The notes under the pieces are model-generated. The model was not told the DNA's origin. It saw only the letters and a program-made list of their open reading frames with translations, and did not search any database. A DNA stretch of 64,000 bases from Pipra filicauda. Its lineage: Eukaryota; Chordata; Aves; Passeriformes; Pipridae. The stretch is from positions 860,193 to 924,192 of the forward strand of contig NW_024104418.1 of assembly GCF_003945595.2 (NCBI RefSeq), given 5' to 3'. Below are positions 49,401-61,400 of the stretch, piece after piece. Every line of letters starts with the position of its first letter. The first letter of the stretch is position 1. A program made the position numbers and the translations under genes.

Positions 49401-52400
49401 GATAGACAATGCACTATTCTGAATATATGTATTAGTGTTTTATTAAAAGCATTTTACGCTGAAGTTAAAAGAAGTTAAAAAGCTTAGGTTTAATGGGTTA
49501 TTCTATCCTTCCTGTTAACAGAAAAAGTATTGTTAGGTCTAGCTGCACCAAGTTAATAAAAAAGCAGAAGCACACATCTTGTAAGAGGCATCTAAACTTG
49601 CATATTCTGTAGCTGTATAAATAAGAATATAGTACATATTTTTGATATTCTTTTAGTTCAGTAAATATTCTTTTTAAATGAAGTTGAATGGAGTTACATT
49701 ATCATTTGAATACTCAATAATATTGAATGCCAGTACTCATCCTGCTTTCAGGAAAAGCACTGGGCTCTTGAGAAGACACCCCTTGCAGCTGAAATAAGAA
49801 GCAGCATCAAAAAGAATCATGGGTCTAAAATCATTGTTAGTGGTCTGGTACTTTGCATAGTGACTGGGCAATATTTTTTCCTGATGTACATGTACTCTAC
49901 CAGAAATTAACTTCTTCAGAGACAACTGAAAAAATATTTTTGAGCTATGATTGCTTCAGATCTGGTACTCTTTGATACCTTTGAAAATTCTAACATTTGC
50001 ATTTTGTACCTGTGTAAAAAACTACCAAGGGATAGAGCAGGGCAAAGCAATGTCTGACACTTCACTGAACTCTAGGGAACCTCAGTAAAAATAACAGCTT
50101 CTGTGGTACACAGCAGTCGCTGTGTTGTGTTTCCTTCTTTGTTTTCCTCTCCTTTCTATAAATCCAAAATATAAAATACATGAGGTGCCACTAAAGAGTC
50201 CTTAGACCATCACAGGACTCAAAATAACATTCATAACATTTGGAGATTTTGAAGGTGCTAAAATAATGAAAATACAAAAATATATAACAGCAGCTTACAT
50301 AGAAATAACTCTTGCTCTTTGATGTAGGACTACCACATTCATGAAATGAGACTAAACCCATCTTTGGTGGACCATATAGGCACTAGTTAATGCTACTTCC
50401 CAGTAAGGCCAAGTAGATAAATTATAGGAAAGATTTTGAAGACTTCACAGGTCTACACAGGTATGTGCACCTGTGCTATTTTAAAGCTAATTCAGGTGGG
50501 TTTATATGTTTTATTATTAGTTATAGTATAGATAATTTCTTCAGATGTGTTTTGCAGGCTGTACTAGATCTCTAGGTCTTGAAAGAGGACACAAGAGGAT
50601 ATTGAATATCCATATGTTAAAGAACCAAAATAGATTAATGTTAACATCTTATTCCTTCCTTCTTCTCCTGCCCTCTTTCTCACATGTTTTTCTGAAAGTT
50701 TTCTCAAGAGAGTCTTAAACAAATCTGACACCTCTACTGCTGTGTTACTCATAGAAAAACCCTCACTGTCCCTTTCCTTGGCCTGGGACCATTTTGGCAA
50801 TAGACGGTGGCGGTATCTCACCCACTGTGGAACAAAAAGAGCTTGGCAATGCCAAAATTCTTACTCCAGGCATTGCCCATCTCTGTACATATCTTTATTC
50901 TGCATTTAGGGCTTTTTCATGCATCATCTTGCTAGGCTTTTCCAAGGCCCTTTCCAGACCTTTTCTGTATGGCCAATTTCCAAGAAACAGACTTTATTTT
51001 CTTGAGGGCTTCAGCTCCTGCTTCTTTCAGGAACATTTTATAAATAGAGATGGTTCCAATTATGCAGATACTGGTTAGATGAGAAAATGCCAGCATATGG
51101 TGCTCGAGAATATGCAGGAATGCTCTTGTACACATTAAATGCCTTCTATCCTGTCGCTTTTTGTACAGCCTTCAGTCTCGAGAACTATTCTCACTTTGAG
51201 CTGATCTAGAAACAGACATATGTAGTATATTCTGTCTGAAAGGGCTCCTCCAGTCTCCAAATTCCTAATGTTCAGCCATAAAAAAGGCATTCAGACTTCA
51301 TTGGACTAACCTCACTGGTAATTTTCTTTAAAATTATTAATCTGAAAACTCTTTGGGGTTGAATACTGTTATACTCTTTGTGGGACATGGAGGCCTAGAA
51401 AGTATGAATGAACTCAATATCAGCAGTTCCTATCTCTATGCCAGGGAGGCACTTTTGGCTTCCTACAGTTTCACTTTTACGTTAAATATCATACCCAACA
51501 GATGTAAATATTCTGAAGGGCAAAATCTGGCAAAGAGCAGAAGAATTGATATTTTTCTTCCTGGTGCCCTTCACACACATAAACACCTAAGTTTGTGGCT
51601 ACATTGAAACTAACAAAAGGCAGCCACTAGGAAAATGTGCTACCATCCATCAAAGGCAGAGCTGTTCAAGATCTGTGAAGCTCACCATGAGCTACAATAC
51701 ACAATGAAGGAAAACTCACCCAGAGGAACTCATGAACCATATAATCTAACATGTGAAAGCTGCAAGTGACAGATTTTGAACAAAATGGCATTTCACAGGG
51801 CAAGACTGAGTCTGAACATTTCTTAGAAAGGAAAAAAACCCACAGAAACTAATAGCATCAGTCAGGTTAAAAATCTAGGAAGGGCAAACATCATGCAGCA
51901 AATTATCTGACTTCATTTGTCTATGCAGTGGCATTTAGAGGCAACTAGCAGGTCTAGACTATCTTAGACATAAAAAACCCTGTAAAACAGTAACAGAGTG
52001 AAATGAAAAACCCATGATGATTGGCTGGCATTAGTAATTTATCACATTTGGTTACAGGATAATACCTTTACACTATGCCTTAGGCATCAGTTAATGTCAT
52101 ATTTCCTAGCTGCAGAGTTCCTCGTGTAGTGAGAAGCTGGAAATTACAGAAAACAAGGACCAACACTAAGTGACTTCATGGCAGTCTGAAGAGCTTTTCT
52201 GTAAGTATCCTGGAAAAGAGCAGAAAAGCCAAGTCTCCTGCACATTAGTTTCCAGAATTTATAAGAAATTATTCCTTTGGACATCAGTATTAAGGCACAG
52301 CTGCTCTACAGCAATCTTGAGAAACCAAACAGATGGATGGATCCCTGCTGATGCCTGGCCCCCTATAGAGTACTGCAGGCTCATTTAACCCCTGTCAGTA

Positions 52401-54382
52401 CCAATTTTACAGGCATTCTCATGTCTTTAGTTCAGTCTTTTTTCCAATTCTGACCATTACAGTAAAGTTGCATGAAGATCTTGAACAGTATTTACTTTTT
52501 ATTAGATTTCCAATTGGACAGCTGGTGAGGTCAGCAAGTGACAAGTAGTTGCTGATGCTCCTAGACTATCTACCAGAAAACAAATTTGCGGAGGACTTAC
52601 TCTGGTGTTTTGTTGTATATATCTACTTTTCACAATCTAAGCCAGAATGGTGAACTAGATCAATCCATAAAAACAAGACTTTTGACTTGCACATGCAAAA
52701 TGGTATAAATGACAGCCATACTCTCAAGTGCAAGCTTGAACAGTTATATAGTTATTCTCTTTTGCATTAGCTCTTAACAGCCACAAAGATCATCCCAAGA
52801 AATTCTCATAGTACTTGAAATCTGCAAAAATGTATCTTCACAAGTCTTTCCCCACAACCACCTAGGGAACCAAATAAGGTGTTACAAAAGATGTTTTTAA
52901 ATCCCTTTTCTATCACGGTTTCTACACTCGCAGAGTGTGATAAAGTGCTTCATACTATGTAATATCAACATCATTGATAACACCCAGTTCCGTTTGTAAA
53001 AAATAAGCCTCAGTGGCCTTAAAAGCTTCCTGTTTCAGTCATTCCTTGCACCACAGAAAGGAAGCTGTCTGGGCCAAAACTGTGTATACAGTTATAATCA
53101 TTTAAGAACTGCTGCTGATATGTCAGCAACAATATATTGTTCTCATGGCACATAGCTATGATATAACACATGTAGTACCTACTGCCTGTGCCATTAGCTG
53201 ATGTCCAGCAAGAGCAGGTGCTGTCTTGTAAACACCTTTGTATTTTGCAGAGTTCAGGTACTTTGGGACCAGACAGGGAAATTAACATTTCACAGTGCCT
53301 TGTACACTGATGAAAAAAAAACCTAAATTGCCTTCTGTTCTTCTGTCTAGCACTAAAGCTGGACTCCAAATGTCTAAGAGGTACTGCACAAGCAAACTAT
53401 CCTCAAGTTCTTTCTGTTTCCCAAGGATGAGCTCGCCTTAGCTTCTTGTGTGCTGACTAACCACACATGGTGAGCAGAGAATGGCTGTAAATGAAACTGT
53501 TCTGTGCCATTGTAGCCACTTAGCACTCTCTGGACCATAATCTTTTGACTGTCTACATGGTTGCCACCACCATCTAGACAGTGCCAGGAAAGTTCATCTT
53601 TACATTCACCGTGTGCTACAGTTGCTAAGCACATGCGACAAAAAAAAATAGTAAGCAAAAGGAGATTAGTAAAGATGGTTTTTTGTGTGTCTCCTGTTGT
53701 CTTTGGGTGACCGGCAAGCCAAATTTCATTAAATGGATAAACCTCACTGAAAGAGCAAGAAATACTCTTGGGGGTGGATAGTCACAACACCAGTAATTAA
53801 ACAGTTTCTTCAAAATTTACTGATTTTAAAATGCAAGAAATTATCCATACAACTGTAGAACTAAAACTCCTAATTTGAACAAAATCTGCCCTCCCACTAA
53901 AGAGGAAATGAAGCAGAAGCAAAGATTAAAGATTAGTAGGAAATTTGAGAGTGAAGCATAAAACCCGATGGACAGAAAAATACATACACATCCATCCAGT
54001 GCTGAAGAGGTCAGGAGAACGTACTACTCCATTAACATCAAAGTCGTTAGTGTAAGAGATAAGAGTTTGGTACATTATCATAGAGAACAGCAGACAATGA
54101 GTTATTGTATTCCCATGTACTTCATTCTATACTTTTCTGATAAATTCAAATTAAATATACTCTTAATGTATTGCTGGGCAGAAAGTAGTCTATTTAAAAC
54201 TTGAAATTATAGACATTCCTATCTAATTTGATTTGTAATTTCCTTGTGCTTTTTATTCTGAAAAACTATGTGTAGAATGTCTTCTGCCAACTGAGATACT
54301 CGCCTTGAGAAGGCAATTTGAGATATGTGACTTTATGTTCTCTGATGGTTATGCCATTTCTTTTTAATTTTTGACTATTATA
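46433..54382. other. AT-rich noncoding DNA, no gene recognised
   Basis: Several frames of 85-116 codons occur: 46501-46827 minus, 47052-47333 plus, 47251-47538 minus, 50564-50821 minus, 50794-51078 plus, 53019-53369 minus and 53374-53658 minus. None shows a family signature or clear splice structure. The 47.05-47.3 kb block is more GC-rich and proline-coding by composition. I see no further CR1 blocks. Confidence 0.5.
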
Positions 54383-54455
54383 CTAGGCTGCTGCAAAAGT
54401 ATTGCTAAAGTGGTGGTTTAGTTTACAAAACTAGGAAAGCTTTACAGTAGCCTAG
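54383..54455. mobile_element. Possible mariner-derived miniature element (imperfect palindrome)
   Basis: The left end CTAGGCTGCTGCAAAAG (54383-54399) is mirrored by the right end CTTTACAGTAGCCTAG (54440-54455). Thirteen of the outer 15 positions are complementary. A second inner inverted pair (TAGTTT and AAACTA) sits around 54418-54433. TA flanks the GGCTGCTG start and the final CAGTAGCC, as expected for Tc1/mariner insertion. The left end resembles the HSMAR1/MADE1 mariner terminus (TTAGGTTGGTGCAAAAGTAA). No transposase is present, so at best it is a non-autonomous, decayed element. Chance palindromy is the alternative. Confidence 0.45.
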
Positions 54456-55082
54456 TGAATATCTCATATGGAGTTGAATAGATGCAAACTAGAGCTCCTG
54501 ATAATGCTCTTTAGCATTCTGAACTCCTAACTCCATCCTCTAGCACAAAAGCACATGTTTTTCTCTCACATTAATGAATTTTTATAGCAGCAATATGGTA
54601 GCTCCAGGTGGTGTAGTTATCATGAGATAATCGCTCCCCTTGAGGGTGCCTGTTAATACCCCAGAGGTGATGAGAACCAGGCCCTCTCTCATGCCTTACT
54701 GCTTATATATATGCTGATGGCAGCAACTAGAAAGAATTATTAAACATGAAGAGCATGCAGAATTAATCTACACTGTCCATTTGATAATTATAAAGGCTAT
54801 GAACACTACCAGTGAACACCATCTACACTTTTACATTGTCATCATAATTAAAAAGTTTTAGTATGTGGTTTTGTGTTGCAACAACATCGATCAAAGTCCA
54901 TTTCCTGACATGTGCAGCAGAAGCAATATGTTCCGCATAGGTTATTTCTGGAATTGTATTACTTACTGTAATAGAGCCATGTCATGCTACCTCTATTGCA
55001 CCAAATATACCTGCCATGGCTGCAGCAGCTTATTCCATTTCCTGGCTCAGACTCTCTCAAGCATGCACTAAATGGAATTGTT

Positions 55083-55135
55083 GGGGGAAAAAAAAAGGGG
55101 GGGGTGGAAAAAAAAGCCAAACAAAAAAAAACCCC
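55083..55135. repeat. A/G homopolymer-rich stretch
   Basis: Alternating runs of G and A, including eight consecutive G near 55097-55104, then long A runs ending in CCCC. It is a likely polymorphic and assembly-prone site. Confidence 0.85.
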
Positions 55136-55589
55136 ATTGAATCTATATAATATTCTGCAGAAGGATTTTATGTATGGCAAGAATGATTTTTGTCTCTGCC
55201 CTCTCCTCTGGATATCCATGAATATGCCACTAGGAATAGGGAAACACTTCCTACAGAAGTGGATCAGAGAAATAACGGTTGCAAGGATTCAACACCAGTA
55301 GAAACTCTGTGTAAAGTAACAACTCCAAGCACAAAGCCAAGGAGTAGAAGGGGTGGATGATGGCTTGCATCACTCATACTAGCAGTGAAAATCATGTGTC
55401 ACAAGGTAAGGCCACTGTAAAACAGTCTAAACAGTTTGGAGTTACAGGTCACTTGAGTTCCAGACAGAGGGAACCTGCCTTCTCAAGAAAGACATCTCAG
55501 AAGCTTTTCCACTAAAGTAGAAGGAAATTATAGAAGCTCAGACTCCCAAAGAGTTAACTGTTTATAAAATAAAATCAGGCATGTAGGGC

Positions 55590-55622
55590 AAAAAAGAAAA
55601 AGGAAAAAAAAAAAAGAAAAAA
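55590..55622. repeat. A-rich run with interspersed G
   Basis: Poly-A broken by single or paired G residues. There is no recognisable retroposon body beside it. Confidence 0.85.
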
Positions 55623-57186
55623 CCCTTATCCAACCCTTCATCCCTTACAAAACTGCAGTAGTAAAGAATGCATGTGGAGGGAGGAAAAGGAGTAGGAAGT
55701 TTAATACCTATTTTACATCAATGTCCCACTTGTTTACTCTTCATAAAAATGTAGATGAGATGTCTGCTCTTCATGTTTTAGTGTCTATCAAGTGATGCTT
55801 TTTGGCACCTTGCTGTTTGCAGAAGAAAAACAACAGAAAAGTTGAAAAACAACAGTGCCTTGATAATAACACCATTCTTGCTTTTGATTTTCTATTCAGC
55901 TTCTATAAGTGTCATAAAGTAGGAAACAGAAAACAGGTCATCTTTAAGGTTAGCGAAAAGACAGCCTAATCATAGAACTTGACAAAAAGGGGATAGTATC
56001 CCTAAATGACACCAAGTATGTATTGTGGATGGAGAAGTGGTTTTTGATGTTTGTGGGAGAAAATAACATTTTCAGAATTTGATTCCCTTCCCAAAATTTA
56101 ACTAACTGTACAGAACTAACACACTGCCCTGGTGCATTGCAGAAATCATTCACAGTTACAGCCTAGTGCACAATGTTCTATTACAAAAGCATGTAAATGA
56201 GGCCAATTTCAAAATATATAGCATAATCTCATTCTCGCCTTATTTGTGCCATGGGATACCTGTCAAAAATTAATATCCTCTCTTCATATGCTTCCACTTC
56301 TCTATGTATAGCTTTGCACGTGCTGTCTTTCAGCTGTATAGTTGTGCTTTTGAATAGCAAGGCTACAATATTTGTCTAGAATACAGAAGTATATAGCAAT
56401 CTCATATGAAGCTAAAACAACCTCTTATTGTGAGTGCTCAAACTTGCTGTCTTGCTATACGTCTATACATTGAAAATTTTACACTTTTCTCAACACTTTT
56501 AGAAGCTTTAACCAAACTTGCATGTTCCTTGAAACCTCATCTCTCTAGCAAGTACACAAAAAAGGCACTTGAAGTCCATGTAATATTTTTACTGGTTCTC
56601 AGCATTACCTGGAACTTTCTTAAAACTACTTTAACAGTACTCTCAAACCCCTCCCTATTTCAGTTAAAGATCTTTTTTATTTTTTTCCTAACCAATCTTT
56701 TTGTTTCTATGGTTTATTAGCCTGATTTTCAAGTGCTTAAAGGTTAAGTATTTGAACAAGAAGTTCTCTTGTCTGACCATGTCAATAAACACCCTTTCCT
56801 ATCATCTAACCTACAAAGTCAATGCTGTTTACATTTCTAGAATACTGAATCTCAGATTCAACTATTCATCTTAAACTTAAAATACTACTTTTTCTGTGGG
56901 ATAATTTTTAAGGTTTTTTTAACTATATTTCAGTGGCTTTTTGGTTCACAAAAAGGAAAAATGCAAATCTGAAATTTGACAAATTTAGTTTATAAATAGC
57001 AGAACCTGATATGCTTGAAAATCTTCTTAGCTTTTTATTTTTTTATTACCATTTATTTCTTTGTAAGGTATATACTGCTCTCAGGGCAGATAGCCCACCT
57101 GGGAGGTAGGATTTTTAAACACTACACCTTAGAAGATGAGGTATTTTAGGAGGCAAGTGTAGTCACGTGCATAATGTGTTTCTAGT

Positions 57187-57216
57187 GGTAATAGCATGAA
57201 CGGTAATAGCATGAAA
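57187..57216. repeat. 15-base direct duplication
   Basis: GGTAATAGCATGAAC is followed at once by GGTAATAGCATGAAA. Only the last base differs. Confidence 0.88.
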
Positions 57217-57316
57217 GTTATATACAAGACTACAATCTACTGTCAGCATCTGAAGAATTTAAAATCTCTAACAAGGATGAGAGGAGGAATGTAAAAGGAA
57301 AGGAGAGATGGAGAAA

Positions 57317-57386
57317 AAAGAGAAAGAGAAAGAAAGAAAGAAAGAGAGAAAGAGAGAAAGAAAGAAAGAGAGAAAGAGAGAAAGAG

Positions 57387-57481
<95 letters not shown>

Positions 57482-57486
57482 AAAAG
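57317..57486. repeat. GAAA tetranucleotide array
   Basis: About 170 bases of pure purine on the plus strand. The 5' half is mixed GAAA and GAGA units. The 3' half, from about 57388, is about 24 uninterrupted GAAA units. The Phe/Leu/Ser-rich minus-strand frames and the Lys/Glu plus-strand frame across it (89-103 and 64 codons) are pure repeat translations and not proteins. Mirror-symmetric purine tracts like this can form triplex DNA and are highly length-variable. Confidence 0.97.
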
Positions 57487-57841
57487 AAGAATCGATGTCT
57501 AAAAGGGTCCATGAAATATCGCAGGGTTTATACCTGGACACTCAGTAATACTGGGGCAGTTACAGATCATAATTCAGTTTGACAACTTTTCAGAGGCATG
57601 TATGAAATTTCCAATTATAGTTTAGTGTGTCCATCCCCATAGGAGCTAACAACTCCCTGGTCAGTGAGATCTGTATACAGAAGCAGTAAATTGGTGTTAC
57701 ACAGCTGTTGCCCCCCCTCATTAATTACCAGAGCTGATGCTGGGAAGTAAAGCTGTTAATTTTGCCTTCTATAATCAATTGGGGGTTGAGGGGGAGAGAA
57801 AGCAAAGCAAAGAAATTCATTATCTTCACTACATGAAGCTT
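57487..57841. other. Noncoding DNA, nothing recognised
   Basis: No repeat, gene or regulatory signal is recognisable between the GAAA array and the long minus-strand frame, apart from short G and C runs near 57711 and 57780. Confidence 0.5.
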
Positions 57842-58498
57842 TCAGCCCCTCAGCTGGAGCAGAGCTGTGCAAACATTTGATTTTACTTTTGAGACAACTG
57901 AGGGGCACAAAAGAATGGCTGCCTCCAGGGCAGATCTCCTGCTTAAGGCAAAAATTTTTATTCTGCTGTTGGTAGATCTGCTTTTGTGATATCCTTCCCC
58001 ACCTCCTGCTGCTCTTTCTCTCCATTCCTTGACTTTCTTTTCCTCTTCTTCATCCCAACAGAGGGTCTGACCCTTCAAAGTGTTTGGAAGACTGAATTGG
58101 TTCTTCATCTGGCTGTGATCTGTTGGCACTAAAGAAAGAAATAAATCATCACTCATGAAAATGATAGGTAAGCTGTACTGGTCAACTTTTACCAGTCCTA
58201 CTGGGAACACACATTGATGCTTAGCACACGTATCAGCTCTCCACCTCCTTTCTCCAACTATCTTATAAATTCCTCTTGTTCTGCTCACAGTGCAAACGAT
58301 TTTGTTCAGGTGAACAAACTGGTATTTAATTACCTGTGCTTGGAATCTCATTACCCTGACAAATCCTCCAAAAGAGTGTATAAAAGCCCACTGCTCACAT
58401 TTTGTGAACTGTTTTGCCCAAGAAAAAGCCTGTCTCTTGGCTGATATTAGAAAGGACTTCAGAAGGGATTTCTCCAAGTTAGACGTCTTGAACAGGGT
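57842..58498 (-). other. Longest open frame in the window, unidentified
   Basis: On the minus strand the frame stays open from just after a TGA at 58501-58499 down to 57842, about 219 codons. The first in-frame ATG is about 50 codons in (the MRFQAQVIKYQ segment), leaving about 169 codons. An acidic-basic patch DEEEEKKVKEWRERAAGGGE lies in the C-terminal third. I recognise no family, signal peptide or membrane segment. The local sequence is somewhat more GC-rich, which lengthens chance frames. It could be a chance frame, part of an unrecognised exon or pseudogene, or lncRNA sequence. I do not assert that it is a gene. Confidence 0.2.
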
Positions 58499-61400
58499 TC
58501 AGTTGCACAAACATAATGGTCAAGAATAATTTTAGGCATTACAGGGGATCCTGCTTATTCTCCAGCCAGGCCAATGTGGTTCTTCCTTAATGGCATGCTG
58601 AAGATAGCTGTCTTATGGGGAGGTCTCAGAGACCGTATAGTGTCTGAAATTTACGTGTATGTATCAAGAAAACCTATTCATTATATGTATGCAGGTGCAT
58701 ATCTGTATAAATATGCTTGATTTCAGTGCCAAACCTTGAGTCATCTTGGGCTATGTCTAAAGAGAGAAACTCTGAAGTCCTGGTTCTCTTGTAGAAATGT
58801 GTCTGAATTTTCTGTGTCTTTCCTCTGGCTCACATATTCAGGTTTTCCTTCTGTGAAAAAGAGTTAATATGTGTTACTGATCTTGTCCTTCTGTGGCTTT
58901 GGGAGGCAAACCCAGAGCAGATGGAATTGCCACACCAGCTAGAAGTCTAATATATACTCCCACTCTGCTTTTGGTACAACCAGCACAGCTTATGTTCATT
59001 CAGTTACCACAGTGGAAAACTCAACATGAGTCAGAGCTTCATCACTTTGCAGTGATTCAGTCTGAAAATGCTTGGTATTTTGTAGCCACCTGAAGAAAAC
59101 ACTGTCATTGCTATCTTCCTCAGCTTACATATGAAAAAAATATTCACCACATTATAGAGTTATACTCTATAAATTAAAAGGACATTCATGATAGAATTAA
59201 ATGAAGTAATGATATTTTAATTAACTCAAGAATTATATGATAGAAAAACATGGGTTCTAAACTTTTTAGATTAAATATATGGGAACTTTTTACTCTGCTT
59301 TCATTGCAATTTTTTTTCAAAGTCCCACTATACAAATGTTGCTTATGACTGCCAACAGGACATGACTTCACAGAGACACTAAATTTCATGTCTCAATTAT
59401 AAAACACATACATGTAAAATATTTTTACATTTATTATAGTTCTGAACCATAACTTGCCAAAGCCCTTTCATTCCTGAGGGAGTATAGAATTAAAACAAGT
59501 TTCCTCTTGTTTTGAAAAGACAATATGTAAATTCTGTCTATTGAAATTAGTAGTATTTTTGTCAATGGCTTCAAAAGGTTAGGGCCTGGTTGTAGGATAG
59601 TATGACCTATTCCATGAAAAAAATGATTGGTCAGTACATGTCAGTTATCAATAAGCTACATGAGGAATGACTAATTAAAGACCCGAAGACTGGACACCAT
59701 GTGCAAGGCACCTTTACCTGCTCCTCATTTGGGTTTGTTAGTCAAACAGCACATCTTGTCCAGCTTGGTGAGCACTGCTCAGAGCACAGGTGTCACTTGG
59801 TGATCTGCAAGGGAAAGATTGCAGTACAGGTAAGTGGTACAGGTCCAGCTCAGATCCATCAAATTAATTAATGCAGTTGCAGCACCATCCAAACATGATT
59901 TGCTATGATTTGTGTTCAGAGTTAATTCTTATACTCTTTAGCATACAAGCCTTGGGTCAATGCTGTGACAATGCATAGACTCATGCCTACTAAGGAAGGA
60001 ATATTACTCTGGGTCAGTGTAGCACATCCTTGTGCTCTTCCATCTCCCAGGCTACAGCAGCCAGCACAGCCCTGGTTCTGCTGGACCATTCTGGCTCCTG
60101 TTCAGAGCTTGGGCAGTCTCTGCTATGCTCTACAGTGCACAGGTTATTTACTTAAGCTATGTATAAAATAAAATTATCTTGAGTTTGATGTTCTTCCTAA
60201 AGCAATAACCCTCATAGAATATGAGGAGCATAATTCAGAGGCATTTTCTACATTACCTTCCCAGTGATTACAAGATCATGTGTCAATAGCATTTGACTGG
60301 CTCCAGTCCACAGGGCTTATGAGATCTGATTCTGTGCCTTGCTGTAGTGCTTAACAGTACTTAACCTGAACTCACTCTGGAAACGTGCCACTTCATTTGC
60401 ATTAATCAACTCTGGCAGCCCAAACCTGTATCAACATTTATTATCCTTCTTTTTATATCATGCCTCTTTAGGTTTCCCACTTTTCCTTTCCTGTCTCACT
60501 TCACTCAGCCCTATGTCATCCCCTTTACTTCCCTACTTTTCCATAATATTATCCCTAATCATTTTTGGAAGCAAAAGGACAGCCAGGCACTCTTGCTCTC
60601 TCTGTTGCAGACACCCGAGTTGCTGTCACTGTGCCACAGAAAATAAGCCATGAGGTGAGGCATTTGGCTCTGTGCTTCCAAAAAACAGAGTGGAAGGGCC
60701 ATTTGAATTATCTGCAGTGTTATCCGTCCCTTTCCTCTCTTCTTTCTTTTCTGCCTTTTCCCTTTAATCCTGCAAGAAAGCAGACAATGTAGTCACCCCA
60801 GAGTACTGGTCTGGCCCCTCAACAAGTGACTGGTGAAAACCGTAGCCATGGAAGAGTAAATAAGACATCATTTTGGATGGTGCCAATGTCAGTTCCACTA
60901 GAGAGCAACTGGCTGGTTGACCCTCTTCTTGCATTTCTTCTGCCTTTCCTAGTATCCTAGTACTGTTAAAATGTTTCAGGTGATAATCAGTTTGCACAGC
61001 CCTGAAATTCAGTAAGTCTTATTCTATCCTTGATCTGAAGAGTTGTGCACCGTCATAAATCCAACTACAGTTGGATTTTCATTAAAAGAGCACTAAAAGT
61101 AAACTCCAGAGAGAACAGGTTACAGCATTTCACAGCTTCCAAGGATTTTTCTGAATGCATGGTATAAGGTTGTAGAATCACAGCAATGATTTTTCAACAG
61201 ATTGCAAACTGATCTCTTCAGGGAATTGTTCTTGAAATAAAATTTTTTAAAGAAACAAAAAAGAAAGGGACATAACATGGCTTAAACTGGTTAGTTTGAG
61301 GTTGAGAATTCTTGGCAATAATGCAGTAGATCTTAAAAATAATATTACATGGCATATGCATTTCATTATATTGTATGAAATCTACAAACTGATTACTACT

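Larger units (their letters stand above)
54456..57316. other. AT-rich noncoding DNA, no gene recognised
   Basis: It contains two purine-rich or homopolymer stretches at 55083-55135 and 55590-55622 and a 15-base direct duplication at 57187-57216. Frames of 86-105 codons (54959-55301 on both strands, 56406-56720 plus) are low-complexity or hydrophobic AT-driven translations without domains. Confidence 0.55.

Noticed and set aside
54601..54690. tRNA-like look of GGTGGTGTAGTTATCATGAG and following bases
   Set aside because: No proper B box (GGTTCGANNCC) and no acceptor or anticodon stems that pair. It is not a tRNA, and a tRNA-derived SINE could not be supported.
57230..57541. Open frames of 89-103 codons rich in Phe, Leu and Ser
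   Set aside because: These are direct translations of the GAAA array in several frames.
59827..59835. Perfect splice donor CAGGTAAGT with about 55 open codons upstream
   Set aside because: A nine-base match is expected by chance about once in two windows this size. There is no convincing acceptor and the translation matches nothing known. Another near-consensus donor occurs at about 34492 without any exon.
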